26,715 nt of DNA from Bacteroides_E sp964583185. GTDB taxonomy: Bacteria > Bacteroidota > Bacteroidia > Bacteroidales > Bacteroidaceae. The stretch is from the NCBI GenBank assembly GCA_964583185.1, contig CAZOVL010000033.1:1-26715 (forward strand). The letters run 5' to 3'. Shown piece by piece: positions 7,940 through 17,055 of this stretch (positions are counted from its first letter, which is position 1; the number at the start of each line of letters is the position of its first letter). The notes beneath the pieces were generated by a model. That model was given only the letters and a program-made list of their open reading frames with translations. It ran no database searches and was not told the origin of the DNA. Made by a program: the position numbers and the translations under genes.

Positions 7940-9967
7940 ATGAAAAATGGAAAAAGTATGAAAAAATTAGTTTTTATTTTATTTATGAGTTTACTGTGCT
8001 ATGGGGCAAACGTTCAGGCACATAAGAAAAGTAAAGTTAAATATAAGGTTAATCGTGTGGAGACCCCTATTCCCATTACTACCATAAAAGATATACAAGG
8101 TTTTTATGGTCATCGTATGAGTGTTAATCGGGACGCCTATCTTAAAAACTTTCCTATAGATGTATACGTGTCCTTTATTGAAGAAAGAGAGCATACGGCA
8201 TGGGACTGGACAAAAGCAGAACAGCACGGAAAGTGGGTAGAATCGGCTTACTTGTCGGCGATTCAAAGTGGTGACAAGGAGTTGCTAAATAAAGTAGATG
8301 CTATATTAAACCGCATTATTAACTCACAAGAACCGGAAGGATATGTTGGGGCTACCGCTCGTAGCTACCGTTCTGCTGAACGTCCTTTACGTGGAATGGA
8401 TGTTTATGAATTGTATTTTGTTGTTCACGCTTTTCTTACCGTTTACGAAGAAACTGATAATCAACAAGCCTTAAATGCTGCTGTAAATTTATGCGATTAT
8501 ATTTTACGCTACATTGGTCCAGGTAAATTGGAGTTCTGGCCTTCTAATTTGAGATATCCTGAAAACATACAGAAAGAATTATCGGGTGGTTCTGATTTTG
8601 CCGGTCATGCTGTTCACTATTCTTGGGAGGGAACCATGCTTATAGATCCTGTTATGCGCTTGTATGAATTGACAGGCAATAAGGATTACTTGAAATGGGG
8701 ACAGTGGATTACAGAAAATATTGATAAATGGAGTGGGTGGAATGCTTTTTCCAATCTTGATAAGGTAGCAGATGGAACAATGGGTATTCACGAGTTACAA
8801 CCTTATGTGCATTCACATACCTTCCATATGAATTTTCTTGGCTTTTTAAGATTGTACAGAGTCACTGGTGATGAAAGTTTACTGCGTAAGGTAAAGGGTG
8901 CATGGGAAGACATAAATAAACGTCAGATGTATATAACAGGTGGAGTAAGTGTGGCAGAACATTATGAGCCAGGTTACATAAAACCCATAACTGGTCATGT
9001 AGTTGAGTCGTGTGCTACGATGTCTTGGATGCAGTTGTGTCAAGCACTGCTTGAACTTACATCTGAAGCTAAATATGCAGAAGCAATGGAGCGTTTAATG
9101 ATAAATCATGTGTTTGCGGCTCAAGATGCTGAGTCGGGTGTTTGTCGTTATCATACTGCCCCTAATGGTACGAAACCAGATGGTTATTTCCATGGCCCTG
9201 ACTGTTGTACAGCGAGTGGACATCGTATTATTTCTTTACTGCCTACTTTCTTTTTTGCGGAAAATGGAAATGATTTTTATATTAATCAATATCTTTCTTG
9301 TAAATATGAGGGCAAAGATTTTAGCTTTAAAATAGGAGGTAATTATCCTGAAACTGAGAGTTTTGATATAGAAATAACTACAGAAAAGGCTAAAAACAAA
9401 GCTTTGAATTTGCGTATACCTGTATGGTGTGAATCACCAAGAATAAGTGTAAATGGGGTGGTTGTGGAAAATGTTCAACCGGGTAGCTATTTAAAACTCA
9501 ACAGAAAATGGAAAAAAGGCGACTTAATTAGTGTTTCTTATCCAATGAAGTTGCAATGGGTGAAGCGCGAAAATCATAGTAAATACGTGTTCGATCGTTT
9601 GCCTGGAGGTGAAATGATGTATAGGGAAGAACCAACAGATAGAGTTCCTTATGCTTTGTTGCGTGGTCCTGTTGTATACGCTCTTGATATGGTGTGGAAT
9701 AAGCAATTGTGTAATGATGACGTAAATATGGATAAAGATATTCGTATAAAAACAGATATGTTACCGGTTCAAATAGCCAATATAAATGAAAATATAATAG
9801 GTCCTGTTTATAAAACAAAAGCATTGTATAAGAAAAGTGAAGTAGAAGTAATTCTTACTCCCTTTACTACTATTGGACAGTGGTTCCGTCCTAATGAATC
9901 GAAACCTAATCATTCTTCAGATGCCTTTACTTACGGTATTTGGCTTTATAACACAGAGGTTAAATAG
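7940..9967 (+). CDS. Secreted zinc-cysteine glycosidase of GH127/GH146 type (DUF1680), probable beta-L-arabinofuranosidase
   Basis: Glycoside hydrolase predicted to release beta-L-arabinofuranose or a related furanose. In the GH127 enzyme HypBA1 a cysteine nucleophile is activated by zinc held by one Glu and three Cys. The same set is visible here: Glu356 and Cys358 in VESCATMSW, then Cys422-Cys423 in GPDCCTASGHR, with Cys422 the expected nucleophile. An alpha/alpha-barrel domain (about 60-435) carries HGKWVESAYLSA and HTFHMNFLGFLRLYR; C-terminal beta-domains follow, with NLRIPVWC and a SYPM segment. A type I signal peptide (MKKLVFILFMSLLCYGANVQA, cleavage after A-H) places it in the periplasm. 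The start at 7940 has AAGGTG just upstream; the ATG at 7958 would give the cleaner signal peptide and is an alternative. It is the only enzyme of the locus. Families 127 and 146 cannot be separated by eye, and related families act on other sugars. Confidence 0.86.
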   Translation: MKNGKSMKKLVFILFMSLLCYGANVQAHKKSKVKYKVNRVETPIPITTIKDIQGFYGHRMSVNRDAYLKNFPIDVYVSFIEEREHTAWDWTKAEQHGKWVESAYLSAIQSGDKELLNKVDAILNRIINSQEPEGYVGATARSYRSAERPLRGMDVYELYFVVHAFLTVYEETDNQQALNAAVNLCDYILRYIGPGKLEFWPSNLRYPENIQKELSGGSDFAGHAVHYSWEGTMLIDPVMRLYELTGNKDYLKWGQWITENIDKWSGWNAFSNLDKVADGTMGIHELQPYVHSHTFHMNFLGFLRLYRVTGDESLLRKVKGAWEDINKRQMYITGGVSVAEHYEPGYIKPITGHVVESCATMSWMQLCQALLELTSEAKYAEAMERLMINHVFAAQDAESGVCRYHTAPNGTKPDGYFHGPDCCTASGHRIISLLPTFFFAENGNDFYINQYLSCKYEGKDFSFKIGGNYPETESFDIEITTEKAKNKALNLRIPVWCESPRISVNGVVVENVQPGSYLKLNRKWKKGDLISVSYPMKLQWVKRENHSKYVFDRLPGGEMMYREEPTDRVPYALLRGPVVYALDMVWNKQLCNDDVNMDKDIRIKTDMLPVQIANINENIIGPVYKTKALYKKSEVEVILTPFTTIGQWFRPNESKPNHSSDAFTYGIWLYNTEVK

Positions 9968-10020
9968 TTTGTTTTTATTGCATCTATAAATACAAGGAGA
10001 TAGAGTTTTTTGTGTCATGA

Positions 10021-10057
10021 AACACCCCTTTGCTAAAAAGCAAAGGGGTGTTTTTTT
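10021..10057 (+). terminator. Strong intrinsic terminator after the glycan-utilization genes
   Basis: AACACCCCTTTGCT (10021-10034) and AGCAAAGGGGTGTT (10039-10052) form a perfect 14-bp stem around an AAAA loop, followed by a run of seven T (10051-10057). It lies 53 bp past the stop of the glycosidase gene, so it ends the susC-susD-glycosidase transcript and insulates the next gene. Confidence 0.95.
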
Positions 10058-10234
10058 ATTATAGAACATCACTTTCTGGTTTATAAAATTAAAGGTACTT
10101 TATGATGCTTCTTTGTTTATGGTCTCTCTGTTATCAGCCGGAAATATTTGACTGGATTATACAAAATGAAAGCTGTCTATCGTTTCTCTAGGTAATAATT
10201 GGGGTGATTTTATGATAGATTGCTATTTTTATCT

Positions 10235-10242
10235 TAATTTTG
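10235..10242 (+). promoter_or_regulatory. Bacteroidota -7 promoter box for the ABC-F gene
   Basis: TAATTTTG is a full match to the TAnnTTTG -7 consensus. It lies 43 bp before the GTG chosen as start of the ABC-F gene and on top of the upstream in-frame TTG at 10240. No convincing -33 TTTG is seen at 19-21 bp upstream. The 177 bp between the preceding terminator and this box hold no gene I can support. Confidence 0.55.
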
Positions 10243-10284
10243 AAGATTCTGAAAGGAATAGAAAAGAAAGAAAAAAGTTATAAC

Positions 10285-12222
10285 GTGATATCTGTTGAAA
10301 AATTAAAAGTAGAGTTTAATGCTCAAGCCTTGTTTAGTGAGGTGTCTTATGTGATTAATGAAAAAGATAAGATTGCTTTGGTAGGAAACAATGGAGCAGG
10401 TAAATCTACAATGTTGAAAATTATAGCAGGGATACAAAAACCCACAAGTGGTCGGGTTGCTGTTCCCAGAGATACTACCATTGGTTATTTGCCTCAGGTG
10501 ATGCGCTTGGCTGATGAACGTTCTGTAATGGAAGAAGTGAAGTTGGCTTTTAGTTCTATGATTGAATTAAGGGATTCTTTGGATAGAATGACAGCTGAGA
10601 TGGCTGAACGTACCGATTATGAGAGTGAGGATTATCACCAATTGATTGATGATTTTACGCAAGCCAATGAACGCTTTCTGATGTTAGGTGGGACTAATTA
10701 TGAAGGAGAAATTGAAAAAACACTCTTAGGATTAGGTTTTGAACGTACTGACTTCCATCGTCCCACAAAAGAGTTTAGTGGTGGCTGGCGTATGCGTATT
10801 GAGTTGGCTAAAATTCTCTTGCAGCGCCCGGATGTTCTGCTTTTGGATGAACCTACAAACCATTTGGATATAGAAAGTATAGAGTGGTTGGAGATGTTTT
10901 TAACTACTCAGGCTAATGCGGTGGTTTTAGTGAGTCACGACAGGGCATTTATTAATCGAGTGACTACTCGTACCATTGAAATAAGCTGTGGTCAAATTTA
11001 TGACTATAAGGTGAACTACGATGAGTTCTTGAAGTTGAGAGATGAACGCAGGGAACAACAGATGCGAGCTTATGAAAACCAACAAAAACAGATACAAGAT
11101 ACGGAGGCTTTTATTGAACGATTTAGATATAAAGCCTCAAAGGCCGTTCAGGTTCAAAGTAGAATTAAGCAACTAGATAAGATTGACAGGATAGAAATTG
11201 ATGAGATTGACACCTCAAGGCTGCGACTCAAGTTTCCTCCAGCTAGTCGGAGTGGTGATTTTCCTTTGATTTGTGAAAAGGTAAAAAAAGCGTATGGTGA
11301 TCATTTAATTTTTGATGATGTGAACTTTACTCTTGCACGAGGAGAAAAGGTGGCTTTTGTAGGAAAAAACGGAGCTGGGAAATCCACATTAATTAAGTGT
11401 ATAATGGATGAAATACCTTTTGAGGGTCATCTGAAAATTGGACACAATGTACAAATAGGCTACTTTGCTCAAAATCAGGCACAACTATTGAATGAGGACT
11501 ATACGGTGTTTGAAACCATTGACCGAGTGGCGGTGGGAGATGTTCGTTTGAAAATTCGCGATATATTAGGTGCTTTTATGTTTGGAGGTGAAGCTTCGGA
11601 TAAAAAAGTGGGAGTTCTGTCGGGAGGAGAACGTAGTCGTTTGGCTATGATAAAACTCTTGTTGGAACCTGTAAACTTCTTAATATTGGATGAGCCAACG
11701 AATCATTTGGATATGAAGTCTAAAGATGTATTGAAAAATGCAATCAATGAATTTGAAGGAACAGTTGTTGTAGTGAGTCACGATCGTGATTTCTTAGATG
11801 GTTTGGTTTCTAAAGTTTATGAGTTTGGAAATCAAAAAGTAAAAGAGCACTTAGGAGGTATCTATGAGTTTTTGCAGAGAAAGCGTATTGAAAACCTGAA
11901 TGAATTGCAACGGGAGGAAGAAACCAAACAAAAAAAAGAGGTTAATGATGAATCCGTTTCTCAAACTAAGCTTAGCTATGAAGAACAGAAAAAGTATAGC
12001 CGACAGGTTAGGCGTCTGGAACGTGAAGTAGAGGAGCTGGAAAAAAGAATGGATTCGCTACAAATAAAAATAGAAAAGATAGAAAATCAAATGACAACAC
12101 CCGAAGGTGCTTCCGATGCTGCTTTATTCAGGGAGTATGAGGAGTTGAAAAAACAACATAACACTACAGAAGAAAAGTGGGAGGTTGTCTTTTTGGAACT
12201 ATCGGAAATTAAAGAGAACTAA
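10285..12222 (+). CDS. ABC-F family ATPase (ribosome-associated, Uup/YdiF-like)
   Basis: Soluble ABC protein with two nucleotide-binding domains in one chain and no membrane segment. ABC-F proteins act on the ribosome, relieving stalled states or, in some members, protecting from antibiotics. Domain 1 has Walker A GNNGAGKST, signature FSGGWRMR and Walker B LLLDEPTNHLD; domain 2 has GKNGAGKST, LSGGERSR and LILDEPTNHLD. Both H-loops read VSHDR. The inter-domain linker is about 80 residues with a charged helical pair, without the long extension of many resistance-type ABC-F proteins, so a housekeeping role is likelier. The C-terminus (about 550 onward) is a charged coiled coil like that of Uup. 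I chose GTG at 10285 (protein beginning ISVEKLKVEF) because family members begin there; the in-frame TTG at 10240 would add 15 lysine-rich residues and overlaps the promoter box. Length is then 645 residues. Confidence 0.93.
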   Translation: MISVEKLKVEFNAQALFSEVSYVINEKDKIALVGNNGAGKSTMLKIIAGIQKPTSGRVAVPRDTTIGYLPQVMRLADERSVMEEVKLAFSSMIELRDSLDRMTAEMAERTDYESEDYHQLIDDFTQANERFLMLGGTNYEGEIEKTLLGLGFERTDFHRPTKEFSGGWRMRIELAKILLQRPDVLLLDEPTNHLDIESIEWLEMFLTTQANAVVLVSHDRAFINRVTTRTIEISCGQIYDYKVNYDEFLKLRDERREQQMRAYENQQKQIQDTEAFIERFRYKASKAVQVQSRIKQLDKIDRIEIDEIDTSRLRLKFPPASRSGDFPLICEKVKKAYGDHLIFDDVNFTLARGEKVAFVGKNGAGKSTLIKCIMDEIPFEGHLKIGHNVQIGYFAQNQAQLLNEDYTVFETIDRVAVGDVRLKIRDILGAFMFGGEASDKKVGVLSGGERSRLAMIKLLLEPVNFLILDEPTNHLDMKSKDVLKNAINEFEGTVVVVSHDRDFLDGLVSKVYEFGNQKVKEHLGGIYEFLQRKRIENLNELQREEETKQKKEVNDESVSQTKLSYEEQKKYSRQVRRLEREVEELEKRMDSLQIKIEKIENQMTTPEGASDAALFREYEELKKQHNTTEEKWEVVFLELSEIKEN

Positions 12223-12233
12223 TCAAATAAAAT

Positions 12234-14267
12234 ATGAAACTTAAAATTTATTTACCCGTGTTAGCTTTTGGACTAATGACTACAGGTTGCAATTCTAAGA
12301 AAGAAGTAGCCTATACTTCAGGTATTCATTTAGAAAACTTGGATACTACTGCTTTGCCCGGAACAAGCTTTTATCAATATGCTTGTGGAGGATGGATGAA
12401 AAATAATCCCTTGACTGATGAATATTCCCGATTTGGGTCTTTCGACTTTTTAGCAGAAAACAACAGAGAACAATTACACAGCTTGATTACTGATTTAGCT
12501 CAGAAAGATCAACCTAATGGTAGTATTGCTCAGAAAGTGGGAGGTTTGTACAATGTGGCTATGAACGAAGAGCAATTGAATGCTCAAGGTGTTATGCCAA
12601 TTCAGGAAGATTTAACCAAACTGAGTGGTTTGTCAGATAGGCAAGAACTATATACGGTATTGGCTAAAATGCAAAAAAGTGGTATTTCGCCCTATTTTTA
12701 CTTGTTTGTTAATGCAGATGATAAAAATAGTACAATGAATATTACTCAAACCTATCAAGGAGGTTTAGGTATGGGTGAACGTGACTTTTATCTTGAAGAT
12801 GAGGAGTCTATGAAAACCATTCGCACAGCTTATGAGATGCATATTGGTAAAATGTTTCTACTTTCAGGCTTTAGTGAAGCAGAAGCTTCAAAAGCACAGA
12901 AAGCCGTGATGAAAATAGAAACAGAATTAGCAAAAGCTTCACGTTCCAGTGTGGAATTACGTGATCCACTAGCTAACTATAACAAGTTTACTCTGGAAGT
13001 TTTAAAGGAGGAATTTTCCTCTTTTAATTGGAATAGCTACCTAACTGAAATGGGGCTTTCTTCTATTCAGGAAATTCTTGTAGGACAACCTGAAGCCTTA
13101 AAGAAAGCTTGTCAACTAATGAATGATTTACCTTTGGAAGAACAAATAGCTTATTTACAATGGAATGTAATTAATTCGGCAGCTTCCTATTTAAGTGATG
13201 ATTTTGTAAATCAAAACTTTGAGTTTTATGGAAAAACAATGACCGGAACGCAAGAACTTCAACCCCGTTGGAAGCGTGCTGTTTCTTCAGTGAATGGAGC
13301 GTTAGGTGAAGCTGTTGGTCAGATGTATGTGGAAAAACATTTTCCGGCAGCTGCTAAGCAACGTATGTTGGAGTTGGTAGGAAACTTACAGGAAGCTTTA
13401 GGTGAACGTATTCAAGGGTTAGAGTGGATGAGCAAGGAAACAAAAGTGAAGGCTATGGAAAAACTAGCCACTTTTCACGTAAAAATAGGATACCCTGACA
13501 AGTGGAAAGATTATTCTTCTCTAACTATTTTAGATGATAGTTATTGGGCAAATATCAAGCGTGCCAGTGAATGGGAATACGCCGAAATGATTGCTAAAGC
13601 AGGAAAACCTGTAGATGCCGACGAGTGGTTTATGAATCCACAAACGGTGAATGCATACTACAATCCAACAACAAATGAAATATGTTTCCCTGCAGGTATC
13701 TTGCAATATCCATTTTTTGATATGAATGCGGATGATGCTTTTAACTATGGAGCAATTGGAGTAGTAATTGGTCATGAAATGACCCACGGATTTGATGATC
13801 AAGGACGTCAATACGATAAAGATGGTAATTTGAAAGAGTGGTGGACTAAAGAGGATGCTGAGAACTTCAATGCAAGAGCACAGGTAATGATTGACTTTTT
13901 TGATAACATTGAAGTGGCCGAGGGAGTGCATGCCAATGGGTCGTTTACACTAGGTGAAAATATTGCTGACCATGGTGGTTTACAAGTGTCCTATCAAGCC
14001 TTTAAGAAAGCTTCTAAAAAGAAGGCTTTAGAGTCAAAAGAAGGGTTTACACCTGAACAGCGCTTTTTCTTGGCTTATGCTAATGTATGGGCCGGAAATA
14101 TTCGCCCTGAAGAGGTTATACGATTGACAAAAATAGACCCTCACTCTTTAGGTAAATGGCGTGTTGACGGAGCTTTACCACACATCAATGCTTGGTATGA
14201 AGCCTTTGAAATAAATGAGAATAATCCTTTATACATTGAGCCTGAAAACCGTGTCTCCATTTGGTAA
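12234..14267 (+). CDS. M13-family (PepO/neprilysin-like) zinc metallopeptidase lipoprotein
   Basis: Envelope-located zinc endopeptidase for small peptides. The N-terminus is a lipoprotein signal peptide with Cys19 in MTTGCNSK. The N-terminal M13 domain begins with the typical FYQYACGGWMKNNPL segment (about 46-60). In the catalytic domain, VIGHEMTHGFDDQG gives His514, Glu515 and His518, and GENIADHGGL gives Glu575 as third zinc ligand with Asp579. The substrate-binding NAYYNP motif lies upstream of these, and the C-terminal CxxW end is replaced by NRVSIW, as expected for bacterial members lacking the mammalian disulfides. Length (677 residues) is normal. It begins 11 bp after the ABC-F stop, so the two are probably one transcript, though no shared function is evident. 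A terminator follows. Confidence 0.95.
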   Translation: MKLKIYLPVLAFGLMTTGCNSKKEVAYTSGIHLENLDTTALPGTSFYQYACGGWMKNNPLTDEYSRFGSFDFLAENNREQLHSLITDLAQKDQPNGSIAQKVGGLYNVAMNEEQLNAQGVMPIQEDLTKLSGLSDRQELYTVLAKMQKSGISPYFYLFVNADDKNSTMNITQTYQGGLGMGERDFYLEDEESMKTIRTAYEMHIGKMFLLSGFSEAEASKAQKAVMKIETELAKASRSSVELRDPLANYNKFTLEVLKEEFSSFNWNSYLTEMGLSSIQEILVGQPEALKKACQLMNDLPLEEQIAYLQWNVINSAASYLSDDFVNQNFEFYGKTMTGTQELQPRWKRAVSSVNGALGEAVGQMYVEKHFPAAAKQRMLELVGNLQEALGERIQGLEWMSKETKVKAMEKLATFHVKIGYPDKWKDYSSLTILDDSYWANIKRASEWEYAEMIAKAGKPVDADEWFMNPQTVNAYYNPTTNEICFPAGILQYPFFDMNADDAFNYGAIGVVIGHEMTHGFDDQGRQYDKDGNLKEWWTKEDAENFNARAQVMIDFFDNIEVAEGVHANGSFTLGENIADHGGLQVSYQAFKKASKKKALESKEGFTPEQRFFLAYANVWAGNIRPEEVIRLTKIDPHSLGKWRVDGALPHINAWYEAFEINENNPLYIEPENRVSIW

Positions 14268-14294
14268 AATTAAATGGTTTTAAGATATATTATA

Positions 14295-14328
14295 AGTGCT
14301 AGTCTCAAAAGAGATTAGCACTTTTTTT
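14295..14328 (+). terminator. Intrinsic terminator after the M13 peptidase gene
   Basis: AGTGCTAGTCTC (14295-14306) pairs with GAGATTAGCACT (14311-14322) through 12 pairs, one of them G-T, around an AAAA loop. Seven T follow (14322-14328). It ends the ABC-F/M13 transcript just before the purH promoter. Confidence 0.92.
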
Positions 14329-14375
14329 ATTGAGATTTGAATCCTTTTTATAAGGGTAATAAAAACATTATTTTG

Positions 14376-14383
14376 TACCTTTG
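14376..14383 (+). promoter_or_regulatory. Bacteroidota -7 promoter box for purH
   Basis: TACCTTTG, continued by CAC, is a textbook match to the TAnnTTTG box and lies 28 bp before the purH start, just after the preceding terminator. A -33 TTTG at the standard spacing is not evident. No PurR-like operator or riboswitch is recognisable in the 144-bp gap. Confidence 0.7.
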
Positions 14384-14411
14384 CACATCAATCACTTAAT
14401 ATGCAATCACA

Positions 14412-15935
14412 ATGTCTGAATTTAAGAAAATCAAAACCGCTTTAGTTTCTGTTTATCACAAAGAAGGGTTAGATGAAATAATTAATAAACTCCACGCAGA
14501 AGGAGTTGAGTTTTTATCTACCGGGGGAACTCGTCAGTTTATTGAGTCTTTAGGTATCCCTTGTCGTGCAGTAGAAGATTTAACATCTTATCCATCCATT
14601 TTAGGAGGAAGAGTAAAAACATTACACCCTAAAGTGTTTGGTGGAATTCTTTGTAGACGCGATGAAGAACAGGATTTACAGCAAATTGATAAGTATGATA
14701 TTCCGGAGATTGATTTAGTTGTTGTTGATTTATATCCTTTTGAGGCTACGGTTGCTTCAAAAGCCGATGAAGCTGAAATTATTGAAAAAATTGATATAGG
14801 TGGTATCTCTTTGATTCGTGCTGCAGCTAAAAATTATAAAGATGTTCTTATAGTGGCTTCTCAAAGTCAATATCAACCTTTATTGAATATGTTAATGGAA
14901 CACGGAGCACAAACAACCCTTGAAGAACGTCGCTGGTTGGCAAAAGAGGCTTTCGGTGTTTCTTCACATTACGATTCGGCTATCTTTAATTATTTTGATA
15001 ACGGGCAAGGTTCTGCCTTCCGTAGTGCTTTTGAGGATCAAAAATCGTTGCGTTACGGTGAAAACCCACATCAAAAAGGATTTTTCTATGGTAAGTTAGA
15101 TGATATGTTCGATCAAATTCATGGTAAGGAGATTTCTTATAATAACTTGCTGGACATTAATGCTGCTGTAGAATTAATTGATGAGTTTGATGAATTGACT
15201 TTTGCTGTTCTAAAACACAATAATGCTTGTGGTTTAGCTTCACGCCCCACTGTTCTAGAGGCTTGGAAAGATGCGTTGGCAGGTGATCCTGTATCTGCAT
15301 TTGGTGGAGTTTTGATTACCAATGGAGTGGTTGATAAGAAAAGTGCAGAAGCAATTAGTGAGATATTTTTTGAGGTTATTATTGCTCCGGATTACGATGT
15401 GGACGCTCTTGAAGTATTAGGAGAGAAGAAAAATCGTATCATACTGGTTCGCAAAGATACTCAATTACCTAATAAACAATTCCGTTCTTTATTGAATGGT
15501 GTGTTGGTACAAGAGAGAGATCTAAAGATTGAAACTGAAAACGATTTAACTGTAGTAACAGAAAAAGAACCAACACAACAAGAAATTGCAGACTTGTTAT
15601 TTGCAAACAAAATTGTAAAAAACAGTAAGTCGAATGCCATTGTGTTAGCTAAAAACGGACAGTTAGTAGCTAGTGGTGTTGGACAGACTTCTCGTGTTGA
15701 TGCACTGAAACAAGCCATTGAAAAAGCTCATTCATTTGATTTTGATTTAAATGGTGCTGTTATGGCTTCTGATGCCTTTTTCCCTTTCCCCGACTGTGTT
15801 GAGATTGCACATAAAGCCGGAATTACATCTGTTATTCAACCCGGAGGGTCAATCCGTGATAATTTAACTGTTGATTATTGCAACGAAAACGGATTGTCAA
15901 TGGTTACAACAGGCATCAGACACTTTAAACATTAA
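14412..15935 (+). CDS. purH: Bifunctional AICAR transformylase/IMP cyclohydrolase PurH
   Basis: Catalyses the last two steps of de novo purine synthesis: formylation of AICAR by 10-formyl-tetrahydrofolate and ring closure to IMP, in the cytosol. The N-terminal MGS-like cyclohydrolase domain (about 1-195) has the FLSTGGTRQFIESLGI and GGRVKTLHPKVFGGIL motifs. The C-terminal transformylase domain has SLRYGENPHQKG, and KHNNACG with Lys268-His269 corresponding to the catalytic Lys-His pair (commonly KHxNPCG/KHVNPAG). The end is the conserved SMVTTGIRHFKH. At 507 residues it is slightly shorter than the enterobacterial enzyme (about 530) but complete. It has its own promoter, and the next gene, mreB, follows after 56 bp without a terminator, so read-through into the mre cluster is possible. 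Confidence 0.98.
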   Translation: MSEFKKIKTALVSVYHKEGLDEIINKLHAEGVEFLSTGGTRQFIESLGIPCRAVEDLTSYPSILGGRVKTLHPKVFGGILCRRDEEQDLQQIDKYDIPEIDLVVVDLYPFEATVASKADEAEIIEKIDIGGISLIRAAAKNYKDVLIVASQSQYQPLLNMLMEHGAQTTLEERRWLAKEAFGVSSHYDSAIFNYFDNGQGSAFRSAFEDQKSLRYGENPHQKGFFYGKLDDMFDQIHGKEISYNNLLDINAAVELIDEFDELTFAVLKHNNACGLASRPTVLEAWKDALAGDPVSAFGGVLITNGVVDKKSAEAISEIFFEVIIAPDYDVDALEVLGEKKNRIILVRKDTQLPNKQFRSLLNGVLVQERDLKIETENDLTVVTEKEPTQQEIADLLFANKIVKNSKSNAIVLAKNGQLVASGVGQTSRVDALKQAIEKAHSFDFDLNGAVMASDAFFPFPDCVEIAHKAGITSVIQPGGSIRDNLTVDYCNENGLSMVTTGIRHFKH

Positions 15936-15991
15936 GAAATTAATATAAGCGCTGAGCATTCTATGTGCTTGGTAAATAATAAACCAATATT

Positions 15992-17014
15992 ATGGGATTT
16001 TTCTCTTTTACTCAAGAAATAGCGATGGACCTTGGTACAGCCAATACTCTTATCTTAAGCAATGGTAAGATTGTGGTTGATGAGGCTTCCGTTGTTGCTT
16101 TAGATCGCCGTACAGACAAGATGATTGCTGTTGGAGCTAAAGCAAAAATGATGCACGAAAAAACACACGATAATATTCGAACCATACGTCCTTTGCGCGA
16201 TGGTGTTATTGCTGACTTCTATGCTTGTGAACAGATGATTCGGGGAATGATTAAAATGGTTAGTTCTCGTCGTCGTATGTTCTCTCCTTCAATGCGTATG
16301 GTTATTGGTGTTCCTTCAGGAAGTACTGAGGTAGAACTACGTGCAGTGCGCGATTCGGCTGAACATGCAGGCGGACGTGATGTTTATCTTTTATTCGAAC
16401 CGATGGCAGCTGCCTTAGGGATAGGTATTGATGTGGAAATACCCGAAGGAAATATGATTGTGGATATAGGTGGTGGTTCTACTGAAATTGCTGTGATTTC
16501 CTTAGGAGGTATTGTTTCCAATAACTCCATTCGTATTGCCGGAGATGATTTTACCTCTGACATACAGGAGTATATGAATCGTCAACACAATGTGAAAGTG
16601 AGTGAGCGTATGGCTGAGCGCATTAAAATTAATGTAGGTGCAGCTATGACCGATTTAGGTGAAGATGCTCCCGAAGATTACATTGTACATGGTCCTAATA
16701 GGATTACTGCATTACCTATGGAGGTTCCTGTGTGCTATCAAGAGGTGGCTCACTGCTTGGAAAAATCAATATCGAAGATTGAAACCGCTATATTGAATGC
16801 GTTAGAAAACACTCCTCCCGAGTTGTATGCCGATATTGTTCATAATGGAATTTATTTGGCGGGTGGTGGAGCCTTGCTAAGAGGACTAGACAAACGCTTG
16901 ATGAACAAAATTAATATTCCTTTCCATATTGCTGAAGATCCATTGCAGTCTGTAGCTAAAGGATTAGGTATTGCTTTGGTTAATGTAGATAAATTTTCAT
17001 TCTTGATGCGATAA
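15992..17014 (+). CDS. mreB: Rod shape-determining actin homologue MreB
   Basis: Actin-like ATPase that forms membrane-bound filaments guiding lateral wall synthesis. The phosphate-1 motif MDLGTANTLI follows an N-terminal FFSFTQEI amphipathic segment likely to touch the membrane. Other signatures are the IGVPSG segment, the FEPMAAALGIGI helix, the phosphate-2 motif IVDIGGGSTEIAVIS and the adenosine motif GIYLAGGGALLRGLD. Length (340 residues) is typical. It is the first of five linked elongation genes (mreB, mreC, mreD, mrdA, rodA). The 56-bp spacer from purH contains no clear promoter or terminator. Confidence 0.98.
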   Translation: MGFFSFTQEIAMDLGTANTLILSNGKIVVDEASVVALDRRTDKMIAVGAKAKMMHEKTHDNIRTIRPLRDGVIADFYACEQMIRGMIKMVSSRRRMFSPSMRMVIGVPSGSTEVELRAVRDSAEHAGGRDVYLLFEPMAAALGIGIDVEIPEGNMIVDIGGGSTEIAVISLGGIVSNNSIRIAGDDFTSDIQEYMNRQHNVKVSERMAERIKINVGAAMTDLGEDAPEDYIVHGPNRITALPMEVPVCYQEVAHCLEKSISKIETAILNALENTPPELYADIVHNGIYLAGGGALLRGLDKRLMNKINIPFHIAEDPLQSVAKGLGIALVNVDKFSFLMR

Positions 17015-17055
17015 TATACAGCTGAAGAAAAGGCTGAGAGGGTATATATTTTGTT

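Noticed and set aside
13530..13931. 133-residue open frame on the minus strand inside the M13 peptidase gene.
   Set aside because: It lies fully opposite the conserved catalytic region (HEMTH) of a real gene and shows no recognisable domain.
15936..15991. Small imperfect hairpin (AGCAT with ATGTGCT) between purH and mreB as a terminator.
   Set aside because: The stem is short, contains a wobble and has no T-run after it.
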